This document shows, piece by piece, positions 42,887 through 49,393 of a DNA stretch of 49,393 bases; position 1 is the stretch's first letter; every line of letters begins with the position of its first letter. Source of the DNA: Paludibacter propionicigenes (GTDB taxonomy: Bacteria; Bacteroidota; Bacteroidia; Bacteroidales; JAIFNL01). Where the stretch lies: NCBI GenBank assembly GCA_020721325.1, contig DYNA01000011.1, forward strand, positions 1 to 49,393, read 5' to 3'. The notes beneath the pieces were generated by a model. The model made no database searches and was not told the DNA's origin. It saw only the letters and a program-made list of their open reading frames with translations. The position numbers were made by a program, and so were the translations under genes.

Positions 42887-44140
42887 TTATCTTCTTCTAC
42901 CGCCCGAAGTGCCTGAACTACGTGAGTTTGATGAAGAATTTGACGAAGAGTTTGACGAAGAATTTGACGAGCTGTTGCTGCTGCGCGTTGAACTTGAATG
43001 ATTAGAGCTGGAATTGTTGCTCGAATTGTTATTCGATGAGTTGTAATCTCTTCGTGTATTTGAGTTGTTGTTTGAGTTGTTGTTTGAATTGTTGTTTGAA
43101 TTGTTGTTTGAATTGTTGTTTGTAGAATTATTATTCGATGAGTTGTAATTTCTTCGAGTAGTTGAAGAATTATTATTGTTATTTGTTGTATTTGAATTAG
43201 TTACGCCGGTATTGTTGTTTCGGTTTCTGTTGTTGTTTGTAACGTTGGAATTTGTATTACCGTTGTTTGAATTTGTTTGATTATTGCGTCTGTTATAATT
43301 GTAATAGTCCGAATTATTATTTTCATTGGTGGTATTTGAATTGTTTACACCATTATAATTGTTGCGCCTGTTAGTTACCGAAGTATTTGATGTTGAACCC
43401 GTTTGCGGATTTTCAGAATTTCCAATTTCGTTTATGCGGTTGTTTTTATTGTAAAAGTCTGATTTATTGTAAGTTCCATTTGTGTTAGAAGTTCTTCTGC
43501 CGGTATTGTAATTTGTCCAATCGGCATAATTATTTCCGGTAGAATTAGTTACCGAAGTTCTTCGTCCGTAAGTATTTGTTACTGGGCGCACATTGTAATC
43601 GTTGGAGTTGTTGCCCGAATTTCCATAAATTCCCGAATAATAATTGCTGTAGGGATTGTAAAACGAATTGTTGTAATTGTAATAATAACTGTAAGGATTG
43701 TAAAACGAATTATAGTAACTATTTGAATAATAAGGATTTATATTGTAAGGATTGTAACCATAAGAAAAACTCAAACCACTGCCGTAGCCCATGCCCCAAA
43801 AACTGGAATAAGGCGAATAAAATGGGTCGTAATAGTTATAATAACCGTAACTGCCAAAAGGACGATAAAATTGATTTAAACGTGCTGAATAACTGTTATC
43901 GAAATAATTATCATCGTAATCATCGCTTCCATAATTTGAATAATACTCCGTTTGTTCTTCGTTTTTATTCGCATCGTAATTGTATGTATTGTAATCGGTT
44001 GTATTACTGGTATTTACCGAAGCTACCATATCTTCCGGCGCAGAGTAAATAGGGTCGGAATAATTTGTTGCCAATTTTGATTGTAAGCACGAACTCATTG
44101 TTAATGCTACAAAAGCTAAAAATATAATTGTTTGTTTCAT
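42887..44140 (-). CDS. Asn/Ser/Tyr-rich repetitive lipoprotein
   Basis: 417 residues with signal MKQTIIFLAFVALTMSSC (lipobox Cys18). Residues 40-190 are Tyr/Asn-rich (SYGYNPYNINPYYSNSYYN), 190-300 contain several 'YGRR/NYNGRR'-like spaced Arg pairs, and 300-417 are almost only Asn and Ser in 4-residue repeats (NNNSNNNS..., SSNSSSNS...), ending SGTSGGRRR. At DNA level there are 12-bp tandem repeats around 42930-42975 and 43060-43125, which could vary in length by slippage. Low-complexity composition suggests a flexible, surface-exposed or adhesive/prion-like polymer, but function is unknown. The reading frame is kept across the repeats, which argues for a real protein. Confidence 0.7.
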   Translation of the reverse strand: MKQTIIFLAFVALTMSSCLQSKLATNYSDPIYSAPEDMVASVNTSNTTDYNTYNYDANKNEEQTEYYSNYGSDDYDDNYFDNSYSARLNQFYRPFGSYGYYNYYDPFYSPYSSFWGMGYGSGLSFSYGYNPYNINPYYSNSYYNSFYNPYSYYYNYNNSFYNPYSNYYSGIYGNSGNNSNDYNVRPVTNTYGRRTSVTNSTGNNYADWTNYNTGRRTSNTNGTYNKSDFYNKNNRINEIGNSENPQTGSTSNTSVTNRRNNYNGVNNSNTTNENNNSDYYNYNRRNNQTNSNNGNTNSNVTNNNRNRNNNTGVTNSNTTNNNNNSSTTRRNYNSSNNNSTNNNSNNNSNNNSNNNSNNNSNTRRDYNSSNNNSSNNSSSNHSSSTRSSNSSSNSSSNSSSNSSSNSRSSGTSGGRRR

Positions 44141-44349
44141 AATCTCACATTTTACGTTAGTTTGTTTTTATTTTATAACGCAAATATATGAAAAAAGTTT
44201 TATAAATTCCAATTTTTTTTATTCAAACTTCCTAAAACCACTTTTCAAAATATTTAATTTTAATTGTAATATATTGAAAATAAATTAGTTAAAATTATAA
44301 AAACGCTTTTCATAATAAACTTTAAATCTGAAAATTTAAAGCGAACAAA

Positions 44350-44425
44350 TGGAGCGTATTCGTATCGATTGATTGCAAAATGCGTATAAATATATCTTCA
44401 ACAAACTGTTTTTTAACCCATTCGT
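44350..44425. repeat. Diverged TTGATACGATGA-family copy
   Basis: GGAGCGTATTCGTATCGATTGATTGC, then CAACAAACTGTTTTTTAACCCATTCGTAC, aligns end to end with the hairpin at 42660-42752 (GGAGAGTCATCGTATC...CAACAATCTGTTTATTAAC...). The 44141-44537 gap otherwise shows no gene. Confidence 0.45.
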
Positions 44426-44537
44426 ACAATAAAAGCCATTAATGAGAGCAAAACTTGCCAATTTAAGCCAATTTAAACATTATGTTAAGCCTTTCTTTTT
44501 TAACGTTTGGTCTAAATTTTGACATATTTTTAAAATA

Positions 44538-44661
44538 AGCAACGAATCAAAAATGAGTTCGGCAAGGCGCAGATTCGATTTTAATCCGCAGCATACTGTA
44601 GTATGTGAGAAATTAAAATTGAAGCTGCAACTCAGACCGAAGTTATTTTTCATTCGTTACT
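44538..44661. repeat. Long imperfect palindrome (about 124 bp, MITE/REP-like)
   Basis: Centred on CATACTGTAGTATG (44592-44605). The left arm GCAACGAATCAAAAATGAG, TTCGGCAAGGCGCAG, ATTCGATTTTAAT matches the reverse complement of the right arm: AGTAACGAATGAAAAATAAC, TTCGGTCTGAGTTGCAG, CTTCAATTTTAAT. The whole arm (about 60 bp) pairs imperfectly. No coding frame. It precedes the lipoprotein gene at 44736. Confidence 0.85.
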
Positions 44662-44735
44662 AAAAAAAATTTTTTTTCTTAAGCAACTTTTTTGCTTTTC
44701 CAACAGTCTTATATAAAAAAACTGTTAATTTTGAG

Positions 44736-45230
44736 ATGATGAAAAACTTTATACTATACTTTTATTTATTGACATTTGCATTTTCGATGCTCAGCCTTAC
44801 ATCGTGCGAAAAAATGTTCGATTCTGCTACGCAACTTCCTGAATTTGAATTTAAAAGAGTTGCTAAAAGCCAAAATTCAAAACTCTCTTCCGACATTTTA
44901 GAATACAGCTACAACGAAAATACCAAAACGCTTTCTTTTAAGCACATCAACGCTGCTTTCAATTCGTGTGCCGCCATTTCGGCAAAAGCACAAGTTGTTG
45001 AAAATAAGATTTTTATACACGAAACCGAGCATAAAAATATTTGTCAAACCTTATCGCTCTTTGATTTGCATTACGAACTAACTAATTTAGAAAGAGATAT
45101 TTACATCATTTCCGTTAAAGAACCTTATATTAACCTTTCGGGAAAAAAAATTCGTTTTAAAATTGATTTGAACCAAAAAAGCAAAGGACAATTGATTATC
45201 AAACGAAACATCTATCCGTGGGGAAATTAA
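44736..45230 (+). CDS. Hypothetical lipoprotein
   Basis: 164 residues (start ATG 44736 or the adjacent ATG 44739). Signal MMKNFILYFYLLTFAFSMLSLTSC has its lipobox Cys at 24. The mature part is a small beta-rich domain with 'LSSDILEYSYNENTKTLSFKHINAAFNSCAAISAKAQVVENKIFI', 'HKNICQTLSLFDLHYELTNL' and 'YIISVKEP'. The two Cys (in NSCA and NICQ) could form a disulfide, a recurring arrangement in short Bacteroidota lipoproteins. Function not recognised. It stands alone between the long palindrome and the chaperone genes. Confidence 0.65.
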   Translation: MMKNFILYFYLLTFAFSMLSLTSCEKMFDSATQLPEFEFKRVAKSQNSKLSSDILEYSYNENTKTLSFKHINAAFNSCAAISAKAQVVENKIFIHETEHKNICQTLSLFDLHYELTNLERDIYIISVKEPYINLSGKKIRFKIDLNQKSKGQLIIKRNIYPWGN

Positions 45231-45429
45231 TTCCATTAAAATCCGCAAGTCATTGTTTCAATTAGTTGATAATCAGTGTATTGACTAATGATTTTTACAC
45301 ATTTTGCTAATAATAAAAACGATGATTCTCAGTGAATTAGCCATCGACTTACAAATTTTACCCGTTTTTTAAGTAGAAATGATAACATTAAAAAAAAATC
45401 CTGACATTTTTTCATAAAATTTTTTTTTT

Positions 45430-45448
45430 ATTTGTCAGTTTGACAAAT
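45430..45448. promoter_or_regulatory. Palindromic operator-like site upstream of grpE
   Basis: ATTTGTCA-GTT-TGACAAAT: perfect 8-bp arms around a 3-nt centre, about 98 bp upstream of a sigma-54-like element. The layout resembles an enhancer-binding-protein site; the identity of the regulator is inference. Confidence 0.6.
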
Positions 45449-45545
45449 TTTCTTTTTTTTTGTAAAAAAATAAAATGATGTAAATTACTGAAAAATAAAG
45501 AATTATCTTTTTTTTTATAAAAAAAATAATTTTATAAAAAAAGGG

Positions 45546-45561
45546 TTGGCAAATATTTTGA
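45546..45561 (+). promoter_or_regulatory. Possible sigma-54-type promoter of grpE-dnaJ
   Basis: TTGGCAAATATTTTGA: GG and GA separated by ten bases, close to the -24/-12 consensus TGGCAC-N5-TTGC, with one deviation at the last position. It is 61 bp before the grpE ATG. No TAnnTTTG element is obvious in the same interval. Confidence 0.4.
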
Positions 45562-45621
45562 TTACATCAAAGGTGCAATTCAACTTATTTTTTAAACAAA
45601 AAACAAAAAAAGATAAGAAAA

Positions 45622-46275
45622 ATGGCAATGAAAAAAAATAAACAGTTTAAAGTTTTTAAAAATTTCAAAAAAAAAACAGTGAAAGAGCAAGAGTCAAATC
45701 AAAGTACAATTGGTTCTGAAAACGAAGAACAGCTTGAACAAAAAAAAGCGGAAACCTCTGAAAATGTTGATAATGAAAAGGTTACTCAACAAGAGGAAAC
45801 CAATGAAACTCAAGTAGAAACCGAAACCAATGAGGCGCGTTTGGAACGCGAATTGGCTGAAATGAAAGACAAATACCTGCGTCTTTCTGCCGAATTTGAC
45901 AATTATCGCAAGCGCACTTTGAAAGAACGAATGGATATGTTAAAAACGGCTTCGGAAGAAGTACTTTTGGGCTTGTTGCAAGTAATTGATAATTTTGAAC
46001 GCGCTCTCAAAAACATGGAAACTTCCCAAGATGTGGAAGCTATCAGACAAGGCGTTGAACTAATTTATAAAAATTTTGTAAACTTTTTGGCTCAAAAAGG
46101 AATGAAAGAAATTGATGCTTTAAATGCTCCTTTCGATACCGATTTGCACGAAGCCATTACCAAAATTCCCGCTCCAACCGACGATTTGAAAGGAAAAGTG
46201 GTAGATGTAATTGAAAAAGGTTACAAACTTCACGACAAAGTTTCGCGTTATGCCAAAGTGGTTATAGGTGAATAA
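45622..46275 (+). CDS. grpE: GrpE nucleotide-exchange factor
   Basis: 217 residues. The N-terminal about 75 are charged and low-complexity (QESNQSTIGSENEEQLEQKK...). Residues about 70-130 form the long helix with 'ARLERELAEMKDKYLRLSAEFDNYRKRTLKER', and 'EEVLLGLLQVIDNFERALKNME' and 'GVELIYKNFVNFLAQKGMKEIDALNAPFDTDLHEAI' complete the GrpE domain, with the usual C-terminal beta-domain (GYKLHDKVSRYAKVVIGE). It releases ADP from DnaK. It is followed by dnaJ at 107 bp. The dnaK gene itself is not in this window. A second in-frame ATG two codons later is also possible. Confidence 0.97.
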   Translation: MAMKKNKQFKVFKNFKKKTVKEQESNQSTIGSENEEQLEQKKAETSENVDNEKVTQQEETNETQVETETNEARLERELAEMKDKYLRLSAEFDNYRKRTLKERMDMLKTASEEVLLGLLQVIDNFERALKNMETSQDVEAIRQGVELIYKNFVNFLAQKGMKEIDALNAPFDTDLHEAITKIPAPTDDLKGKVVDVIEKGYKLHDKVSRYAKVVIGE

Positions 46276-46382
46276 AATTCATATTTATTTGTTTGATTGA
46301 TAGTATTTTAGATTAAAACTAAAAATTATTTTTCCAAACAAATCTTTTAAAAATTATCAATCCGACAAAAGAAATTTGAAAA

Positions 46383-47525
46383 ATGGCAAAAAGAGATTAT
46401 TATGAGGTGTTAGGAGTGTCGAAAAATGCCGACAAAGCTGAATTGAAAAAAGCATATCGTCAATTAGCTATCAAGTATCACCCCGATAAAAACCCTGACG
46501 ATAAAGACGCCGAAGAGAAATTTAAAGAAGCTGCCGAAGCTTACGAAGTCTTGAGCAACGACGATAAACGCGCTCGATACGACCGTTTTGGGCATCAAGG
46601 CGTTGGAGGAGCTTCGGGAGGTGCCGGTATGAATATGGAAGACATTTTTAGCCATTTTGGCGATATTTTCGGCGGAGGTTTTGGCGGTTTCAGTGGTTTT
46701 GGCGGTGGCGGACGCTCGCGCAGTGGAAGGCGCGTAAACAAAGGCACTAACTTGAGAGTGAAAGTGAAACTAAGCCTTGACGAAATTGCCAACGGTGTTG
46801 AAAAAAAGATAAAAGTAAACAAAGACGTAGCGTGCAAGGCTTGCAGCGGTTCGGGTGCTAAAGATGCTTCGGGAAAATCGACTTGCTCTACTTGCCATGG
46901 TTCGGGACAAGTTATTCGCATTCAAAATACCATTTTAGGGCAAATGCAAACCTCTTCAATCTGCCCAACTTGCAATGGATCAGGGGAAACCATTATTCAC
47001 AAATGCTCCGTTTGCCATGGCGAAGGCACTGTAAAAGAAGACGAAATCATTACCCTTAATATTCCTGCGGGCGTAGCCGATGGTATGCAACTTTCGGTTT
47101 CGGGACGCGGAAATGCTGCGCAAAGAGGCGGCATCAATGGCGATTTGATTTTGGTAATTGAAGAAATTCCACACGAAAACCTCGTGCGCGATGAAAATGA
47201 TTTATTATACAATTTGTTCATTACTTTTCCCGATGCTGCTTTGGGCGCATTTGTTGAAATTCCAACCGTTGATAGCAAGGTGAAAGTAAAAATAGCTCCC
47301 GGCACTCAAGGTGGAAAAATTTTACGCTTACGCGGAAAAGGTTTGCCCGATGTAAATGGTTATGGTAGAGGCGATTTGCTTGTAAAAGTAAACGTTTGGG
47401 TACCACAAGATTTATCTAAAGACGAAAGAAAATTGCTCGAAAAATTGAACACTTCCGACAATTTCAGACCAAATCCTACGAAACAAGAAAAATCATTTTT
47501 TGATAAAGTGAAGGATATGTTTTAA
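46383..47525 (+). CDS. dnaJ: DnaJ chaperone (type I)
   Basis: 380 residues. J-domain 1-70 with the HPD tripeptide (YHPDKNPDD); Gly/Phe-rich linker ([17 protein letters not shown]); four zinc-binding CxxCxGxG motifs ([32 protein letters not shown]); C-terminal substrate-binding domains ([40 protein letters not shown]). It stimulates DnaK ATPase and delivers unfolded proteins. Full length. A strong hairpin terminator follows. Confidence 0.98.
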   Translation: MAKRDYYEVLGVSKNADKAELKKAYRQLAIKYHPDKNPDDKDAEEKFKEAAEAYEVLSNDDKRARYDRFGHQGVGGASGGAGMNMEDIFSHFGDIFGGGFGGFSGFGGGGRSRSGRRVNKGTNLRVKVKLSLDEIANGVEKKIKVNKDVACKACSGSGAKDASGKSTCSTCHGSGQVIRIQNTILGQMQTSSICPTCNGSGETIIHKCSVCHGEGTVKEDEIITLNIPAGVADGMQLSVSGRGNAAQRGGINGDLILVIEEIPHENLVRDENDLLYNLFITFPDAALGAFVEIPTVDSKVKVKIAPGTQGGKILRLRGKGLPDVNGYGRGDLLVKVNVWVPQDLSKDERKLLEKLNTSDNFRPNPTKQEKSFFDKVKDMF

Positions 47526-47540
47526 TAAAAATATAGAATA

Positions 47541-47569
47541 AAAAAAACGGCAAATTTGCCGTTTTTTTT
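47541..47569 (+). terminator. Terminator after dnaJ (perfect palindrome)
   Basis: AAAAAAACGGCAAATTTGCCGTTTTTTTT: a self-complementary hairpin with a T-run, 16 bp after the dnaJ stop. Its symmetry also allows it to stop transcription from the minus-strand gene ending at 47581. Confidence 0.9.
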
Positions 47570-47580
47570 GTTGAGAGAGA

Positions 47581-48435
47581 TTATAATTGTTTTTTCCATT
47601 CGTTGAAAAAGTTTTCGAGTTCTTTTGCGTGTATTTCAAAACCCATATCTTTCAGTTTTTCAACAACAAAAATATCAAAATATTCAAAAATAAAATACCG
47701 AAAACGGGAATAGTTTTTTGTTTTATCTGGTTTTAATTCGTTATTAAAAAAATCAAAGAAACGCTTTTTTAATTTTTGGTCTTCGCCCCATTCTATAAAA
47801 ATTTTTATTATATCATCTATTTGATTTTCAATAATATTCCAGCGTTTATCAATAAGCCAATTTCTATTTAGCTTATAAATTTTTATTGTTTTTTCGTCTT
47901 TTTCTGTTAAATTAGTAATTTCACCTGTTGGCAAAAACAGTAAATGTTCTTCAACTTTATCTATTTCAGGATTTAAGAGCAGTCGTTCTTCTTTTTCTAA
48001 ATTTTGTATTTTAAAATTTTCAAAAATAAATTCGCCATTTTTTAGAAAACCTTCTTGTTCTAAATTGTCCGAAATTCGGGTGTTTTCGTTTTTTAATGGA
48101 AATTGGTTCGATTTGAATTTATTACAACGGCTGCATATTGGTAAAAGGTTAGTCCATTCATAACTAAGCCAATAGTAACCTTTGTGATTTGTTTTTTCCT
48201 TAATTTTATTTTTGGGTCTAAAATGGTCAATTTCTAATTCAGCCTCTTGTTCACACGCACAGCATTTATTGTTATATAATTTTAGAAGTTTTACTTTTAC
48301 TTCAGCTTCATTATATAAATTTGTAATTTTTTTGCCCGGATTTGCATCGTTTTTAATACCTAATAACTTTTTTGAAATTTCATTATCGCTAAGAATATCC
48401 GGTTTTTTTACAACACTTTTATCTATCGAAATCAT
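47581..48435 (-). CDS. HNH endonuclease, PtuB-like (Septu-type)
   Basis: 284 residues with an HNH nuclease core at about 50-115. The core is Cys-x-x-Cys in 'YNNKCCACEQEAE', the catalytic Asp-His in 'LEIDHFRPKNKI', 'YYWLSYEWTNLLPICSRCNKFKSNQFP' with a second Cys-x-x-Cys, and Asn/Lys positions typical of the TIGR02646-type HNH proteins. These accompany an AAA ATPase in Septu/PtuAB anti-phage systems and in some retron effectors. The gene starts 4 bp after the ATPase gene ends, so they form one operon. The C-terminal 150 residues are helical and probably bind the ATPase. The gene is intact, but its partner is not complete within the window. Confidence 0.82.
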   Translation of the reverse strand: MISIDKSVVKKPDILSDNEISKKLLGIKNDANPGKKITNLYNEAEVKVKLLKLYNNKCCACEQEAELEIDHFRPKNKIKEKTNHKGYYWLSYEWTNLLPICSRCNKFKSNQFPLKNENTRISDNLEQEGFLKNGEFIFENFKIQNLEKEERLLLNPEIDKVEEHLLFLPTGEITNLTEKDEKTIKIYKLNRNWLIDKRWNIIENQIDDIIKIFIEWGEDQKLKKRFFDFFNNELKPDKTKNYSRFRYFIFEYFDIFVVEKLKDMGFEIHAKELENFFNEWKKQL

Positions 48436-48439
48436 TTGT

Positions 48440-49303
48440 TTAGTCTTTTTTTAAGGTGGCTAAGTATCTTTTCTTTAATTCTATTTCCATCAAAGCTTTT
48501 TTGTTTTTTTCCGTCGATATTTTTGTTGGAATATTTTTTTCAGTTTCCAAATACGGAATAAATTCTTTTGGATAAATTTCGAGATATTCGTTATCGAACA
48601 TTTCCGAATTGATAATAAAATGTGTGGTATAATTTTTTATTTCTTTTCCTTCAAATTCCTTTGTTATTATCGTTTTATGATTCTTATTTTCTAATCTAAA
48701 AACCTTAATTTTATCTTCTTTTTCATTTACTAATTTATCGCTTTTCGATGCACCATCTATTAAAATCGGGCTGTGCGTAGTGATAAAAAATTGAATTTCT
48801 GGAAACCACTGGTTTAATTTCTCGCAAATATTTTTTTCCCAGCTTGGGTGTAAAAACATATCCAACTCGTCAATCAGCACAATAGCTTTAAAATCAGATG
48901 TTTGTGTCCAGTTTTTGTTGTTCTCGGTTATGCGGGCTATCAGGTCGATTACAAAAGAAATAATGCTTCGGTAGCCTTCCGAAAGTTCGTCCAACGAAAA
49001 TTCTTTTTCGTTTAGCAAAAATGCAACCTTCTGTGAACTAACGTTTATTTGAAATTTTTCCTCTTCTATTTCTAATAATTTTGCTAATATTTTTTCAATA
49101 TCGCTAATTTTTATTTTTGCTTCTTTTTTTTCCAATTCATTTAATTTCAAATCTTTAAGCCAGCGTTCTGGATTTATCAAAAATTCATCATCTTTGAAAA
49201 GTGTCATGAAGCCATATTGCTCTCCTTTTAGATTTGAATTTACTTTTCGGTTTGTACCATAAGCATATATATTTTTTAAATATGGGGTATATACTATAAA
49301 CCA
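48440..49303 (-). CDS. AAA ATPase, PtuA-like, 5'-truncated
   Basis: C-terminal half of an ABC/AAA-type ATPase. Visible motifs are the signature 'FSLDELSEGYRSIISFVIDLIAR', Walker B 'AIVLIDELDMFLHPSWEKN' and the switch 'FFITTHSPILIDGASK'. The first ATG is at 49207, but the frame continues upstream as 'IYAYGTNRKVNSNLKGEQYGF', family-like sequence (YG.NR) of this ATPase group, until a TAG at 49304-49306. The P-loop and the N-terminal about 150-200 residues are absent from the remaining window. Either the gene is interrupted at about 49300 by a rearrangement, or the sequence edge is unreliable. It is followed immediately by the PtuB-like HNH gene. Confidence 0.75.
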   Translation of the reverse strand, partial: WFIVYTPYLKNIYAYGTNRKVNSNLKGEQYGFMTLFKDDEFLINPERWLKDLKLNELEKKEAKIKISDIEKILAKLLEIEEEKFQINVSSQKVAFLLNEKEFSLDELSEGYRSIISFVIDLIARITENNKNWTQTSDFKAIVLIDELDMFLHPSWEKNICEKLNQWFPEIQFFITTHSPILIDGASKSDKLVNEKEDKIKVFRLENKNHKTIITKEFEGKEIKNYTTHFIINSEMFDNEYLEIYPKEFIPYLETEKNIPTKISTEKNKKALMEIELKKRYLATLKKD

Positions 49304-49393
49304 CTACATATATGTAAATTATTTAATTTGTTTTTTTATCACAATATGTATGACATTTTCTAAAAATTTACAGCTTGGAATTTAGCTAATTTA

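Noticed and set aside
43576-44052. 158-codon + strand frame rich in Asn, Cys and His
   Set aside because: It is the antisense shadow of the Tyr/Asn-rich lipoprotein repeats; its composition follows from the repeat codons.
42887-44140. Non-coding low-complexity region
   Set aside because: A start, lipobox signal, uninterrupted frame through non-repetitive and repetitive parts, and a terminator after the stop support a real gene.
44141-44735. tRNA or rRNA gene in the gap
   Set aside because: No cloverleaf or rRNA-like conserved segments. The only structures are the repeat copy and the long palindrome.

Overview
The window is AT-rich DNA from a member of the Bacteroidota, most likely an uncultured Bacteroidales-like lineage. 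The evidence is SusC/SusD pairs, DUF4249 lipoproteins paired with TonB-dependent receptors, a FecI/FecR-type sigma/anti-sigma pair, a type IX secretion sorting domain, many 'MKK...C' lipoprotein signals, and promoters of the TAnnTTTG (-7) type. No rRNA, tRNA, CRISPR array or intact transposase was recognised.

Layout. (1) 1-7060: a 5'-truncated TonB receptor, a frameshifted C39-peptidase/ABC exporter remnant, a lipoprotein, a DUF4249 lipoprotein, a complete TonB receptor, and the C-terminal scrap of an HlyD-type adaptor. The exporter and adaptor scraps are in the same orientation and bracket the other genes, as if a bacteriocin-type export operon had been hollowed out and replaced. (2) 7061-12200: a 10-bp tandem repeat, then an array of small cassettes on the + strand. 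These are a HigB/HigA-like pair, a ParD/ParE-like pair, an S41 peptidase-like protein, a Bro-N/Fic fusion, a truncated antitoxin, and a RelB/RelE-like pair whose toxin has an in-frame stop. Nearly identical promoter blocks recur before these cassettes. (3) 12247-26954: a polysaccharide utilisation locus of dextran/alpha-glucan type: ECF sigma, FecR anti-sigma, SusC with an STN domain, SusD, SusE-like protein, GH66 dextranase-like enzyme, a six-hairpin glycosidase, and a secreted SusE/F-domain protein with a T9SS tail. (4) 27000-32150: a second DUF4249/TonB-receptor module and a TumE-type (DUF6516) toxin/antitoxin pair on the minus strand, flanked by paired repeats and hairpins. (5) 32203-44140, minus strand: small secreted proteins, an M43 metalloprotease, a MobA-like / two histidine kinases / MobB-like cluster, two outer-membrane proteins and an Asn/Ser-rich lipoprotein. 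(6) 44736-47569, plus strand: a lipoprotein and the grpE-dnaJ chaperone genes, with a palindrome and a sigma-54-like motif upstream. (7) 47581-end, minus strand: an HNH nuclease next to a 5'-truncated AAA ATPase, resembling the Septu (PtuAB) defence system.

How it works together. The PUL would sense substrate through the STN domain of SusC, FecR and the ECF sigma. It would cleave alpha-1,6-glucan at the surface (GH66), import oligosaccharides by SusCD and finish them in the periplasm. The toxin-antitoxin array, Fic protein and PtuAB-like genes make up a defence/stabilisation complement, part of it decayed.

The intergenic DNA is unusually structured. At least four families of dispersed or palindromic elements recur: the AACTTTGCCAAAGTT element, 11-bp CGAATAAAG arrays, a TTGATACGATGA hairpin family, and a paired structured element with a compensatory base change. 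All family assignments come from reading translated sequence by eye; no database search was run.
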